From: Canna indica
Lineage: Eukaryota; Streptophyta; Magnoliopsida; Zingiberales; Cannaceae
Assembly (NCBI GenBank): GCA_034359265.1
Contig: CP136897.1
Coordinates: 37,621,501-37,685,500 of the forward strand
DNA length: 64,000 bases
Direction: 5' to 3'
The notes beneath the pieces were generated by a model, which was not told the DNA's origin, did no database searches, and saw nothing but the letters and a program-made list of their open reading frames with translations. Of this stretch, positions 33,590 through 45,271 are shown one piece after another. Both the position numbers and the translations under genes were made by a program. The first letter of the stretch is position 1, and each line of letters starts with the position of its first letter.

Positions 33590-33707
33590 GGGTGCGATCA
33601 TACCAGCACTAACGCACCGGATCCCATCAGAACTCCGAAGTTAAGCGTTCTTGGGCGAGAGTAGTACTAGGATGGGTGACCCCCTGGTAATTCCTCGTGT
33701 TGCACCT
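33590..33707 (+). rRNA. 5S rRNA: 5S rRNA gene, copy 74
   Basis: G60T, G99T, G102T. Confidence 0.95.
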
Positions 33708-33909
33708 TTTTTTTTACTACCTATTTGATTGCACGACGAGATCATTTTTTTTACCAATCTTTCTAACCAAACGTTAAGGACGGACGACGTCGTCGACATA
33801 AAATTTGGCTGTGGATCGCCCGCGCGGGGCCCGCCGCAACCTCTACGGCCGGCTCGATCGACCAACCGAACCGAAAAATTAAAATTTATAAATAAATAAG
33901 AGAAATAAC

Positions 33910-34017
33910 ATACCAGCACTAACGCACCGGATCTCATCAGAACTCTGAATTTAAGCGTGCTTGGGCGAGAGTAGTACAAGGATGGGTGACCCCCTGGGAA
34001 GTCCTCGTGTTGCACCT
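33910..34017 (+). pseudogene. 5S rRNA: Truncated 5S rRNA, copy 75 (lacks nt 1-10)
   Basis: C35T, C47T, G51T, T79A. Confidence 0.93.
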
Positions 34018-34383
34018 TTTTTTTTACTACCAATTTGATTGCACGACGAGATCATTTTTTTTACCAATCTTTCTAACCAAACGTTAAGGACGGACGACGT
34101 CGTCGACATAAAATTTGGCTGTCGATCGCCCGCGCGGGGCCCACCGCAAACTCTACGGCCGTCTCGATCGACCAACCGACCCGAAAAATTAAATTTGTAA
34201 ATAAATAAGAAATATAACATTTCAATTATTATTTTTCGTTTAAAACGTGCGTAACTCCGTGCATTATTGTCCGATTTCAGCTTTTCACGTGGCGCTAAAA
34301 GGCGCGCGAAGAGACGAAGAAAATGACCCCGAGCTATCCCTCGGACGCTCACCCTTATTAGCCGACGATCAGAATTGCATCAC

Positions 34384-34501
34384 GAGTGCGATCATACCAG
34401 CACTAACGCACCGGATCCCATCAGAACTCCGAAGTTAAGCGTGCTTGGGCGAGAGTAGTACTATGATGTGTGACCCCCTGGGAAGTCCTCGTGTTGCACC
34501 T
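34384..34501 (+). rRNA. 5S rRNA: 5S rRNA gene, copy 76
   Basis: G2A, G81T, G86T (box C); split T run. Its spacer switches to the truncation-type spacer, so copy 77 follows directly. Confidence 0.94.
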
Positions 34502-34703
34502 TTGTTTTTACTACCTATTTGATTGCACGACGAGATCATTTTTTTTAGCAATCTTTCTAACCAAACGTTAAGGACGGACGACGTCATCGACATAAAATTT
34601 GGCTGTGGATCGCCCGCGCGGGGCCCGCCGCAACCTCTACGGCCGGCTCGATCGACCAACCGACCCGAAAAATTAAAATTTATAAATAAATAAGAGAAAT
34701 AAC

Positions 34704-34811
34704 ATACCAGCACTAACGCACCGGATCTCATCAGAACTCTGAATTTAAGCGTGCTTGGGCGAGAGTAGTACTAGGATGGGTGACCCCCTGGGAAGTCCTC
34801 GTGTTGCACCT
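34704..34811 (+). pseudogene. 5S rRNA: Truncated 5S rRNA, copy 77 (lacks nt 1-10)
   Basis: C35T, C47T, G51T. Only case here where a truncated unit follows a G2A/G81T gene; downstream spacer is of another type, so both sides are recombinant. Confidence 0.92.
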
Positions 34812-35178
34812 TTTTTTTTACTACCTATTTGATTGCACGACGAGATCATTTTTTTTACCAATCTTTCTAACCAAACGTTAAGGACGGACGACGTCGTCAA
34901 CATAAAATTTGGCTGTCGATCGCCCGCGCAGGGCCCGCCGCAACCTCTACGGCCGGCTCGATCGACCAACCGATCCGAAAAATTAAAATTTGTAAATAAA
35001 TAAGAAATATAACATTTCAATTATTATTTTTCGTTTAAAACGGGCGTAACTCCGTGCATTATTGTCCGATTTCAGCTTTTCACGTGGCGCTAAAAGGCGC
35101 GCGAAGAGACGAAGAAAATGACCCCGAGCTATCCCTCGGACGCTCACCCATATTGGCCGACGATCAGAATTGCATCAC

Positions 35179-35296
35179 GGGTGCGATCATACCAGCACTA
35201 ATGCACCGGATCCCATCAGAACTCCAAAGTTAAGCGTGCTTGGGCGAGAGTAGTACTAGGATGGGTGACCCCCTGGGAAGTCCTCGTGTTGCACCT
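35179..35296 (+). rRNA. 5S rRNA: 5S rRNA gene, copy 78
   Basis: C24T, G48A; internal promoter unchanged. Confidence 0.96.
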
Positions 35297-35663
35297 TTTT
35301 TTTTACTACCTATTTGATTGCATGACGAGATCATTTTTTTTACCAATCTTTCTAACCAAACGTTAAGGACAGACGACGTCGTCGACATAAAATTTGGCTG
35401 TCGATCGCCCGCGCGGGGCCCGCCGCAACCTCTACGGTCGGCTCGATCTACCAACCGACCCGAAAAATTAAAATTTGTAAATAAATAAGAAATATAACAT
35501 TTCAATTATTATTTTTCGTTTAAAAAGGGTGTAACTCCGTGCATTATTGTCCGATTTCAGCTTTTCACGTGGCGCTAAAAGGCGTGCGAAGAGACGAAGA
35601 AAATGACCCCGAGCTATCCCTTGGACGCTCACCCTTTTTAGCCGACGATCAGAATTGCATCAT

Positions 35664-35781
35664 GGGTGCGATCATACCAGCACTAACGCACCGGATCCCA
35701 TCAGAACTCCTAAGTTAAGCGTGCTTGGGCGAGAGTAGTACTAGGATGGGTGACCCCTTGGGAAGTCCTCGTGTTCCACCT
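35664..35781 (+). rRNA. 5S rRNA: 5S rRNA gene, copy 79
   Basis: G48T, C95T, G113C (C6-C113 clash in helix I). Identical to copy 85. Confidence 0.95.
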
Positions 35782-36149
35782 TTTTTTTTTACTATCTATT
35801 TGATTGCACGACGAGATCATTTTTTTTACCAATCTTTCTAACCAAACGTTAAGGACGGACGACGTCGTCGACATAAAATTTGCCTGTCGATCGTCCGCGC
35901 AGGGCCCGCCGCAACCTCTACGGCCGGCTCGATCGACCAACCGATCCGAAAAATTAAAATTTGTAAATAAATAAGAAATATAACATTTCAATTATTATTT
36001 TTCGTTTAAAACGGGCGTAACTCCGTGCATTATTGTCCGATTTCAGCTTTTCACGTGGCGCTAAAAGGCGCGCGAAGAGACGAAGAAAATGACCCCGAGC
36101 TATCCCTCGGACGCTCACCCTTATTGGCCAACGATCAGAACTGCATGAC

Positions 36150-36267
36150 GGGTGCGATCATACCAGCACTAATGCACCGGATCCCGTCAGAACTCCGAAG
36201 TTAAGCGTGCTTGTGCCATGGTAGTACTAGGATGGGTGACCCCCTGGGAAGTCCTCGTGTTGTACCT
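36150..36267 (+). rRNA. 5S rRNA: 5S rRNA gene, copy 80, altered intermediate element
   Basis: C24T, A37G, G65T, G68C, G70T, A71G, C114T. CGAGAG has become CCATGG (36216-36221), so the intermediate element is destroyed and an NcoI site created. Probably poorly expressed. Confidence 0.9.
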
Positions 36268-36469
36268 TTTTTTTTACTACCTATTTGATTGCACGACGAG
36301 ATCATTTTTTTTACCAATCTTTCTAACCAAACGTTAAGGACGGACGACGTCGTCGACATAAAATTTGGCTGTGGATCGCCCGCGCGGGGCCCGCCGCAAC
36401 CTCTACGGCCGGCTCGATCGACCAACCGACCCGAAAAATTAAAATTTGTAAATAAATAAGAGAAAAAAC

Positions 36470-36577
36470 ATACCAGCACTAACGCACCGGATCTCATCAG
36501 AACTCTGAATTTAAGCGTGCTTGGGCGAGAGTAGTACTAGGATGGGTGACCCCCTGGGAAGTCCTCGTGTTGCACCT
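36470..36577 (+). pseudogene. 5S rRNA: Truncated 5S rRNA, copy 81 (lacks nt 1-10)
   Basis: C35T, C47T, G51T. Upstream is TTTGTAAATAAATAAGAG, without the TATAAATA of the D modules. Confidence 0.93.
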
Positions 36578-36943
36578 TTTTTTTTACTACCAATTTGATT
36601 GCACGACGAGAACATTTTTTTTACCAATCTTTCTAACCAAACGTTAAGGACGGACGAAGTCGTCGACATAAAATTTGGCTGTCGACCGCCCGCGCGGGGC
36701 CCACCGCAAACTCTACGGCCGGCTCGATCGACCAACCGACCCGAAAAATTAAATTTGTAAATAAATAAGAAATATAACATTTCAATTATTATTTTTCGTT
36801 TAAAACGGGCGTAACTCCATGCATTATTGTCCGATTTCAGCTTTTCATGTGGCGCTAAAAGGCGCGCGAAGAGACGAAGAAAATGACCCCGAGCTATCCC
36901 TCGGACGCTCACCCTTATTAGCCGACGATCAGAATTGCATCAT

Positions 36944-37061
36944 GGGTGCGATCATACCAGCACTAACGCACCGGATCCCATCAGAACTCCTAAGTTAAGC
37001 GTGCTTGGGCGAGAGTAGTACTAGGATGTGTGACCCCGTGGGAAGTCCTCGTGTTGCACCT
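36944..37061 (+). rRNA. 5S rRNA: 5S rRNA gene, copy 82
   Basis: G48T, G86T, C95G (two box C changes). Confidence 0.95.
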
Positions 37062-37429
37062 TTTTTTTTTACTACCTATTTGATTGCACGACGAGATCAT
37101 TTTTTTTACCAATCTTTCTAACCAAACGTTAAGGACGGACGACGTCGTCGACATAAAATTTGGCTGTCGATCGCCCGCGCAGGGCCCGCCGCAACCTCTA
37201 CGGCCGGCTCGATCGACCAACCGATCCGAAAAATTAAAATTTGTAAATAAATAAGAAATATAACATTTCAATTATTATTTTTCGTTTAAAACGGGCGTAA
37301 CTCCGTGCATTATTGTCCGATTTCAGCTTTTCACGTGGCGCTAAAAGGCGCGCGAAGAGACGAAGAAAATGACCCCGAGCTATCCCTCGGACGCTCACCC
37401 TTATTGGCCGACGATCAGAATTCCATCAC

Positions 37430-37547
37430 GGGTGTGATCATACCAGCACTAATGCACCGGATCCCATCAGAACTCCGAAGTTAAGCGTGCTTGGGCGAGA
37501 GTAGTACTTGGATGGGTGACCCCCTGTGAAGTCCTCGTGTTGCACCT
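37430..37547 (+). rRNA. 5S rRNA: 5S rRNA gene, copy 83
   Basis: C6T, C24T, A80T (box C), G98T. Confidence 0.95.
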
Positions 37548-37914
37548 TTTTTTTTACTACCCATTTGATTGCATGACGAGATCATTTTTTTTACCAATCT
37601 TTCTAACCAAACGTTAAGGACGGACGACGTCGTCGACATAAAATTTGGCTGTCGATCGCCCGCGCGGGGCCCGCCGCAACCTCTACGGCCGGCTCGATCG
37701 AACAACCGATCCGAAAAATTAAAATTTGTAAATAAATAAGAAATATAACATTTCAATTATTATTTTTCGTTTTAAACGGGCGTAACTCCGTGCATTATTG
37801 TCCGATTTCACCTTTTCACGTGGCGCTAAAAGGTGCGCGAAGAGACGAAGAAAATGACCCCGAGCTATCCCTCGGACGCTCACCCTTATTAGCCGACGAT
37901 CAGAAGTGCATGAC

Positions 37915-38032
37915 GGTTGCGATCATACCAGCACTAACGCACCTGATCCCATCAGAACTCCGCAGTTAAGCGTGCTTGGGCGAGAGTAGTACTAGGATGG
38001 GTGACCCCCTGGGAATTCCTCGTGTTTCACCT
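37915..38032 (+). rRNA. 5S rRNA: 5S rRNA gene, copy 84
   Basis: G3T, G30T (BamHI lost), A49C, G102T, G113T. Promoter boxes intact, but helix I has two mismatches. Confidence 0.94.
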
Positions 38033-38399
38033 TTTTTTTTACTACCTATTTGATTGCACGACGAGATCATTTTTTTTACCAATCTTTCTCACCAAACGTT
38101 AAGGACAGACGACGTCGTCGACATAAAATTTGGCTGTGGATCGCCCGCGCGGGGCCCGCCGCAACCTCTACGGCCGGCTCGATCGACCAACCGACCCGAA
38201 AAATTAAAATTTGTAAATAAATAAGAAATATAACATTTCAATTATTATTTTTCGTTTAAAAAGGGTGTAACTCCGTGCATTATTGTCCGATTTCAGCTTT
38301 TCACGTGGCGCTAAAAGGCGTGCGAAGAGACGAAGAAAATGACCCCGAGCTATCCCTCGGACGCTCACCCTTTTTAGCCGACGATTAGAATTGCATCAT

Positions 38400-38517
38400 G
38401 GGTGCGATCATACCAGCACTAACGCACCGGATCCCATCAGAACTCCTAAGTTAAGCGTGCTTGGGCGAGAGTAGTACTAGGATGGGTGACCCCTTGGGAA
38501 GTCCTCGTGTTCCACCT
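38400..38517 (+). rRNA. 5S rRNA: 5S rRNA gene, copy 85
   Basis: G48T, C95T, G113C; identical to copy 79. Confidence 0.95.
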
Positions 38518-38885
38518 TTTTTTTTTACTATCTATTTGATTGCACGACGAGATCATTTTTTTTACCAATCTTTCTAACCAAACGTTAAGGACGGACGACG
38601 TCGTCGACATAAAATTTGCCTGTCGATCGTCCGCGCAGGGCCCGCCGCAACCTCTACGGCCGGCTCGATCGACCAACCGATCCGAAAAATTAAAATTTGT
38701 AAATAAATAAGAAATATAACATTTCAATTATTATTTTTCGTTTAAAACGGGCGTAACTCCGTGCATTATTGTCCGATTTCAGCTTTTCACGTGGCGCTAA
38801 AAGGCGCGCGAAGAGACGAAGAAAATGACCCCGAGCTATCCCTCGGACGCTCACCCTTATTGGCCAACGATCAGAATTGCATGAC

Positions 38886-39003
38886 GGGTGCGATCATACC
38901 AGCACTAATGCACCGGATCCCGTCAGAACTCCGAAGTTAAGCGTGCTTGTGCCACGGTAGTACTAGGATGGGTGACCCCCTGGGAAGTCCTCGTGTTGTA
39001 CCT
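38886..39003 (+). rRNA. 5S rRNA: 5S rRNA gene, copy 86, altered intermediate element
   Basis: As copy 80 but with G70C, so the element reads CCACGG. CCACGG and CCATGG differ by one CpG transition. Confidence 0.9.
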
Positions 39004-39205
39004 TTTTTTTTACTACCTATTTGATTGCACGACGAGATCATTTTTTTTACCAATCTTTCTAACCAAACGTTAAGGACGGACGACGTCGTCGACATAAAAT
39101 TTGGCTGTGGATCGCCCGCGCGGGGCCCGCCGCAACCTCTACGGCCGGCTCGATCGACCAACCGACCCGAAAAATTAAAATTTGTAAATAAATAAGAGAA
39201 AAAAC

Positions 39206-39313
39206 ATACCAGCACTAACGCACCGGATCTCATCAGAACTCTGAATTTAAGCGTGCTTGGGCGAGAGTAGTACTAGGATGGGTGACCCCCTGGGAAGTCC
39301 TCGTGTTGCACCT
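39206..39313 (+). pseudogene. 5S rRNA: Truncated 5S rRNA, copy 87 (lacks nt 1-10)
   Basis: C35T, C47T, G51T; same as copy 81. Confidence 0.93.
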
Positions 39314-39679
39314 TTTTTTTTACTACCAATTTGATTGCACGACGAGAACATTTTTTTTACCAATCTTTCTAACCAAACGTTAAGGACGGACGAAGTCGTC
39401 GACATAAAATTTGGCTGTCGATCGCCCGCGCGGGGCCCACCGCAAACTCTACGGCCGGCTCGATCGACCAACCGACCCGAAAAATTAAATTTGTAAATAA
39501 ATAAGAAATATAACATTTCAATTATTATTTTTCGTTTAAAACGGGCGTAACTCCATGCATTATTGTCCGATTTCAGCTTTTCATGTGGCGCTAAAAGGCG
39601 CGCGAAGAGACGAAGAAAATGACCCCGAGCTATCCCTCGGACGCTCACCCTTATTAGCCGACGATCAGAATTGCATCAT

Positions 39680-39797
39680 GGGTGCGATCATACCAGCACT
39701 AACGCACCGGATCCCATCAGAACTCCTAAGTTAAGCGTGCTTGGGCGAGAGTAGTACTAGGATGTGTGACCCCGTGGGAAGTCCTCGTGTTGCACCT
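39680..39797 (+). rRNA. 5S rRNA: 5S rRNA gene, copy 88
   Basis: G48T, G86T, C95G; same as copy 82. Confidence 0.95.
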
Positions 39798-40165
39798 TTT
39801 TTTTTTACTACCTATTTGATTGCACGACGAGATCATTTTTTTTACCAATCTTTCTAACCAAACGTTAAGGACGGACGACGTCGTCGACATAAAATTTGGC
39901 TGTCGATCGCCCGCGCAGGGCCCGCCGCAACCTCTACGGCCGGCTCGATCGACCAACCGATCCGAAAAATTAAAATTTGTAAATAAATAAGAAATATAAC
40001 ATTTCAATTATTATTTTTCGTTTAAAACGGGCGTAACTCCGTGCATTATTGTCCGATTTCAGCTTTTCACGTGGCGCTAAAAGGCGCGCGAAGAGACGAA
40101 GAAAATGACCCCGAGCTATCCCTCGGACGCTCACCCTTATTGGTTGACGATCAGAATTCCATCAC

Positions 40166-40283
40166 GGGTGTGATCATACCAGCACTAATGCACCGGATCC
40201 CATCAGAACTCCGAAGTTAAGCGTGCTTGGGCGAGAGTAGTACTTGGATGGGTGACCCCCTATGAAGTCCTCGTGTTGCCCCT
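40166..40283 (+). rRNA. 5S rRNA: 5S rRNA gene, copy 89
   Basis: C6T, C24T, A80T, G97A, G98T, A115C. Two more changes than its partner, copy 83. Confidence 0.94.
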
Positions 40284-40650
40284 TTTTTTTTACTACCCAT
40301 TTGATTGCATGACGAGATCATTTTTTTTACCAATCTTTCTAACCAAACGTTAAGGACGGACGACGTCGTCGACATAAAATTTGGCTGTCGATCGTCCGCG
40401 CGGGGCCCGCCGCAACCTCTACGGCCGGCTCGATCGAACAACCGATCCGAAAAATTAAAATTTGTAAATAAATAAGAAATATAACATTTCAATTATTATT
40501 TTTCGTTTTAAACGGGCGTAACTCCGTGCATTATTGTCCGATTTCACCTTTTCACGTGGCGCTAAAAGGTGCGCGAAGAGACGAAGAAAATGACCCCGAG
40601 CTATCCCTCGGACGCTCACCCTTATTAGCCGACGATCAGAAGTGCATGAC

Positions 40651-40768
40651 GGTTGCGATCATACCAGCACTAACGCACCTGATCCCATCAGAACTCCGCA
40701 GTTAAGCGTGCTTGGGCGAGAGTAGTACTAGGATGGGTGACCCCCTGGGAATTCCTCGTGTTTCACCT
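40651..40768 (+). rRNA. 5S rRNA: 5S rRNA gene, copy 90
   Basis: G3T, G30T, A49C, G102T, G113T; same as copy 84. Confidence 0.94.
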
Positions 40769-40970
40769 TTTTTTTTACTACCTATTTGATTGCACGACGA
40801 GATCATTTTTTTTACCAATCTTTCTCACCAAACGTTAAGGACGGACGACGTCGTCGACATAAAATTTGGCTGTGGATCGCCCGCGCGGGGCCCGCCGCAA
40901 CCTCTACGGCCGGCTCGATCGACCAACCGACCCGAAAAATTAAAATTTATAAATAAATAAGAGAAATAAC

Positions 40971-41078
40971 ATACCAGCACTAACGCACCGGATCTCATCA
41001 GAACTCTGAATTTAAGCGTGCTTGGGCGAGAGTAGTACTAGGATGGGTGACCCCCTGGGAAGTCCTCGTGTTGCACCT
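40971..41078 (+). pseudogene. 5S rRNA: Truncated 5S rRNA, copy 91 (lacks nt 1-10)
   Basis: C35T, C47T, G51T; upstream has TATAAATA. Confidence 0.93.
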
Positions 41079-41444
41079 TTTTTTTTACTACCAATTTGAT
41101 TGCACGACGAGATCATTTTTTTTACCAATCTTTCTAACCAAACGTTAAGGACGGACGACGTCGTCGACATAAAATTTGGCTGTCGATCGCCCGCGCGGGG
41201 CCCACCGCAAACTCTACGGCCGGCTCGATCGACCAACCGACCCGAAAAATTAAATTTGTAAATAAATAAGAAATATAACATTTCAATTATTATTTTTCGT
41301 TTAAAACGGGCGTAACTCCGTGCATTATTGTCCGATTTCAGCATTTCACGTGGCGCTAAAAGGCGCGCCAAGAGACGAAGAAAATGACCCCGAGCTATCC
41401 CTCGGACGCTCACCCTTATTAGCCGACGATCAGAATTGCATCAC

Positions 41445-41562
41445 GAGTGCGATCATACCAGCACTAACGCACCGGATCCCATCAGAACTCCGAAGTTTAG
41501 CGTGCTTGGGCGAGAGTAGTACTATGATGGGTGACCCCCTGGGAAGTCCTCGTGTTGCACCT
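41445..41562 (+). rRNA. 5S rRNA: 5S rRNA gene, copy 92
   Basis: G2A, A54T (box A), G81T. The T run is continuous here, unlike in the D modules. Confidence 0.95.
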
Positions 41563-41929
41563 TTTTTTTTACTACCTATTTGATTGCACGACGAGATCAT
41601 TTTTTTTACCAATCTTTCTAACCAAACGTTAAGGACGGACGACGTCATCGATATAAAATTTGGCCGTCGATCGCCCGCGCGGGGCCCGCCGCAACCTCTA
41701 CGGCCGGCTCGATCGACCAACAGGCCCGAAAAATTAAAATTTGTAAATAAATAAGAAAAATAACATTTCATTTATTATTTTTCGTTTAAAACGGGCGTAA
41801 CTTCGTGCATCATTGTCCGATTTCATCTTTTCACGTGGCCCTAAAAGGCACGCGAAGAGACGAAGAAAATCACCCCGAGCTATCCCTCGGACGCTCAACC
41901 TTATTAGCCGACGATCAGAAGTGCACCAC

Positions 41930-42047
41930 GGGTGCGATCATACCAGCACTAACGCACCGGATCCCATCAGAACTCCGAAGTTAAGCTTGCTTGGGCGAGA
42001 GTAGTACTAGGATGGGTGACCCCCTGGGAAGTCCTCGTGTTGCACCT
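41930..42047 (+). rRNA. 5S rRNA: 5S rRNA gene, copy 93
   Basis: G58T only. Confidence 0.96.
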
Positions 42048-42414
42048 TTTTTTTTACTACCTATTTGATTGCACGACGAGATCATTTTTTTTACCAATCT
42101 TTCTAACCAAACGTTAAGGACGGACGACGTCATCGACATAAAATTTGGCTGTCGATCGCCCGCGCGGGGCCCACCGCAACCTCTACGGCCGGCTCGATCG
42201 ACCAACCGGCCCGAAAAATTAAAATTTGTAAATAAATAAGAAAAATAACATTTCATTTATTATTTTTCGTTTAAAACGGGCGTAACTTTGTGCATCATTG
42301 TCCGATTTCATCTTTTCACGTGGCGCTAAAAGGCGCGCGAAGAGACGAAGAAAATCACCCCGAGCTATCCCTCGGACGCTCAACCTTATTAGCCGACGAT
42401 CAGATGTGCACGAT

Positions 42415-42532
42415 GAGTGCGATCATACCAGCACTAACGCACCGGATCCCATCAGAACTCCGAAGTTAAGCGTGCTTGGGCGAGAGTAGTACTATGATGG
42501 GTGACCCCCTGGGAAGTCCTCGTGTTGCACCT
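42415..42532 (+). rRNA. 5S rRNA: 5S rRNA gene, copy 94
   Basis: G2A, G81T; continuous T run; T at -1. Confidence 0.95.
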
Positions 42533-42899
42533 TTTTTTTTACTACCTATTTGATTGCACGACGAGATCATTTTTTTTACCAATCTTTCTAACCAAATGTT
42601 CAGGACGGACGGCGTCGTCAACATAAAATTTGGCTGTCGATCGCCCGCGCAGGGCCCGCCGCAAACTCTACGGCCGGCTCGATCGACAAACCGATCCGAA
42701 AAATTAAAATTTGTAAATAAATAAGAAATATAACATTTCAATTATTATTTTTCGTTTAAAACGGGCGTAACTCCGTGCATTATTGTCCGATTTCAGCTTT
42801 TCACGTGGCGCTAAAAGGCGCGCGAAGAGACGAAGAAAATAACCCCGAGCTATCCCTCGGACGCTCACCCTTATTGGCCGACGATCAGAATTGCATTAC

Positions 42900-43017
42900 G
42901 GGTGCGATCATACCAGCTCTAATGCACCGGATCCCATCAGAACTCCAAAGTTAAGCGTGCTTGGGCGAGAGTAGTACTAGGATGGGTGACCCCCTGGGAA
43001 GTCCTCGTGTTGCACCT
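42900..43017 (+). rRNA. 5S rRNA: 5S rRNA gene, copy 95
   Basis: A19T, C24T, G48A; internal promoter unchanged. Confidence 0.96.
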
Positions 43018-43384
43018 TTTTTTTTACTACCTATTTGATTGCATGACGAGATCATTTTTTTTACCAATCTTTCTAACCAAACGTTAAGGACGGACGACGT
43101 CGTCGACATAAAATTTGGATGTCGATCGCCCGTGCGGGGCCCGCCGCAACCTCTACGGCCGGCTCGATCGACCAACCGATCCGAAAAATTAAAATTTATA
43201 AATAAATAAGAAATATAACATTTCAATTATTATTTTTCGTTTTAAACGGGCGTAACTCCGTGCATTATTGTCCGATTTCACCTTTTCACGTGGCGCTAAA
43301 AGGTGCGCGAAGAGACGAAGAAAATGACCCCGAGCTATCCCTCGGACGCTCACCCTTATTGGCCGACGATCAGAATTGCATGAC

Positions 43385-43502
43385 GGGTGCGATCATACCA
43401 GCACTAATGCACCGGATCCCATCAGAACTTCGAAGTTAAGCGTGCTTGGGCGAGAGTAGTACTAGGATGGGTGACCCCCTGGGAAGTCCTCGTGTTGCAC
43501 CT
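43385..43502 (+). rRNA. 5S rRNA: 5S rRNA gene, copy 96
   Basis: C24T, C46T; internal promoter unchanged. Confidence 0.96.
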
Positions 43503-43869
43503 TTTTTTTTACTACCAATTTGATTGCATGACGAGATCATTTTTTTTACCAATCTTTCTAACCAAACGTTAAGGACGGACGACGTCGTCGACATAAAATT
43601 TGGATGTCGATCGCCCGCGCGGGGCCCGCCGCAACCTCTACGGCCGGCTCGATCGACCAACCGATCCGAAAAATTAAAATTTATAAATAAATAAGAAATA
43701 TTACATTTCAATTATTATTTTTCGTTTTAAACGGGCGTAACTCCGTGCATTATTGTCCGATTTCACCTTTTCACGTGGCGCTAAAAGGTGCGCGAAGAGA
43801 CGAAGAAAATGACCCCGAGCTATCCCTCGGACGCTCACCCTTATTAGCCGACGATCAGAAGTGCATGAT

Positions 43870-43987
43870 GGGTGCGATCATACCAGCACTAACGCACCGG
43901 ATCCCATCAGAACTCCGAAATTAAGCGTGCTTGGGCGAGAGTAGTACTAGGATGGGTGACCCCCTGGGAAGTCCTCGTGTTGCACCT
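43870..43987 (+). rRNA. 5S rRNA: 5S rRNA gene, copy 97
   Basis: G51A (box A); T run interrupted late (TTTTTTTATAC). Confidence 0.96.
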
Positions 43988-44354
43988 TTTTTTATACTAC
44001 CCATTTGATTGCATGACGAGATCATTTTTTTTACCAATCTTTCTAACCAAACGTTAAGGACGGACGACGTCGTCGACATAAAATTTGGCTGTCGATCGCC
44101 CGAGCGGGGCCCGCCGCAACCTCTACGGCCGGCTCGATCGACCAACCGATCCGAAAAATTAAAATTTGTAAATAAATAAGAAATATAACATTTCAATTAT
44201 TATTTTTCGTTTTAAACGGGCGTAACTCCGTGCATTATTGTCCGATTTCACCTTTTCACGTGGCGCTAAAAGGTGCGCGAAGAGACGAAGAAAATGACCC
44301 CGAGCTATCCCTCGGACGCTCACCCTTATTGGCCGACGATCAGAATTGCATGAC

Positions 44355-44472
44355 GGGTGCGATCATACCAGCACTAACGCACCGGATCCCATCAGAACTC
44401 CGAAATTAAGCGTGCTTGGGCGAGAGTAGTACTAGGATGGGTTACCCCCTGGGAAGTCCTCGTGTTGCACCT
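44355..44472 (+). rRNA. 5S rRNA: 5S rRNA gene, copy 98
   Basis: G51A (box A), G89T (box C). Confidence 0.95.
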
Positions 44473-44839
44473 TTTTTTTTACTACCTATTTGATTGCATG
44501 ACGAGATCATTTTTTTTACCAATCTTTCTATCCAAACGTTAAGGACGGACGACGTCGTCGACATAAAATTTGGATGTCGATCGCCCGCGCGGGGCCCGCC
44601 GCAACCTCTACGGCCGGCTCAATCGACCAACCGATCCGAAAAATTAAAATTTATAAATAAATAAGAAATATGACATTTCAATTATTATTTTTCGTTTTAA
44701 ACGGGCGTAACTCCGTGCATTATTGTCCGATTTCACCTTTTCACGTGGCGCTAAAAGGTGCGCGAAGAGACGAAGAAAATGACCCCGAGCTATCCCTCGG
44801 ACGCTCACCCTTATTAGCCGACGATCAGAAGTGCATGAT

Positions 44840-44957
44840 GGGTGCGATCATACCAGCACTAACGCACCGGATCCCATCAGAAATCCGAAATTAAGCGTGC
44901 TTGGGCGAGAGTAGTACTAGGATGGGTGACCCCCTGGGAAGTCCTCGTGTTGCACCT
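44840..44957 (+). rRNA. 5S rRNA: 5S rRNA gene, copy 99
   Basis: C44A, G51A. Downstream spacer has GCGCGGGCGGGG, a 4-bp expansion. Confidence 0.95.
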
Positions 44958-45163
44958 TTTTTTATACTACCCATTTGATTGCATGACGAGATCATTTTTT
45001 TTACCAATCTTTCTAACCAAACGTTAAGGACGGACGACGTCGTCGATATAAAATTTGGCTGTGGATCGCCCGCGCGGGCGGGGCCCGCCGCAACCTCTAC
45101 GGCCGGATCGATCGACCAACCGACCCGAAAAATTAAAATTTATAAATAAATAAGAGAAATAAC

Positions 45164-45271
45164 ATACCAGCACTAACGCACCGGATCTCATCAGAACTCC
45201 GAAGTTAAGCTTGCTTGGGCGAGAGTAGTACTAGGATGGGTGACCCCCTGGGAAGTCCTCGTGTTGCACCT
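45164..45271 (+). pseudogene. 5S rRNA: Truncated 5S rRNA, copy 100 (lacks nt 1-10, hybrid)
   Basis: C35T from the truncated class, then G58T with normal C47 and G51: a crossover between nt 35 and 47 joined the truncated class to the G58T class. Confidence 0.92.

Larger units (their letters stand above)
35664..38399 (+). repeat. Higher-order repeat E, first copy (6 units, 2,736 bp)
   Basis: Copies 79-84 (81 truncated). Every unit has a partner exactly 2,736 bp downstream with the same diagnostic changes, including the odd intermediate element of copy 80. Confidence 0.88.
38400..40960 (+). repeat. Higher-order repeat E, second copy
   Basis: Copies 85-90. The spacer after copy 90 differs from that after copy 84: it carries the truncation junction and leads into copy 91. 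Confidence 0.86.
44355..45163 (+). repeat. Higher-order repeat F, first copy
   Basis: Copies 98 and 99 and the spacer up to truncated copy 100. It includes a 4-bp expansion in the GC-rich spacer segment that is repeated 1,769 bp downstream. Confidence 0.78.

Noticed and set aside
14418..41135. Large identical blocks as assembly duplication errors
   Set aside because: Not proven either way, but partner blocks differ at scattered bases (for example copies 80/86, 83/89), which favours real duplication over a repeated contig segment.
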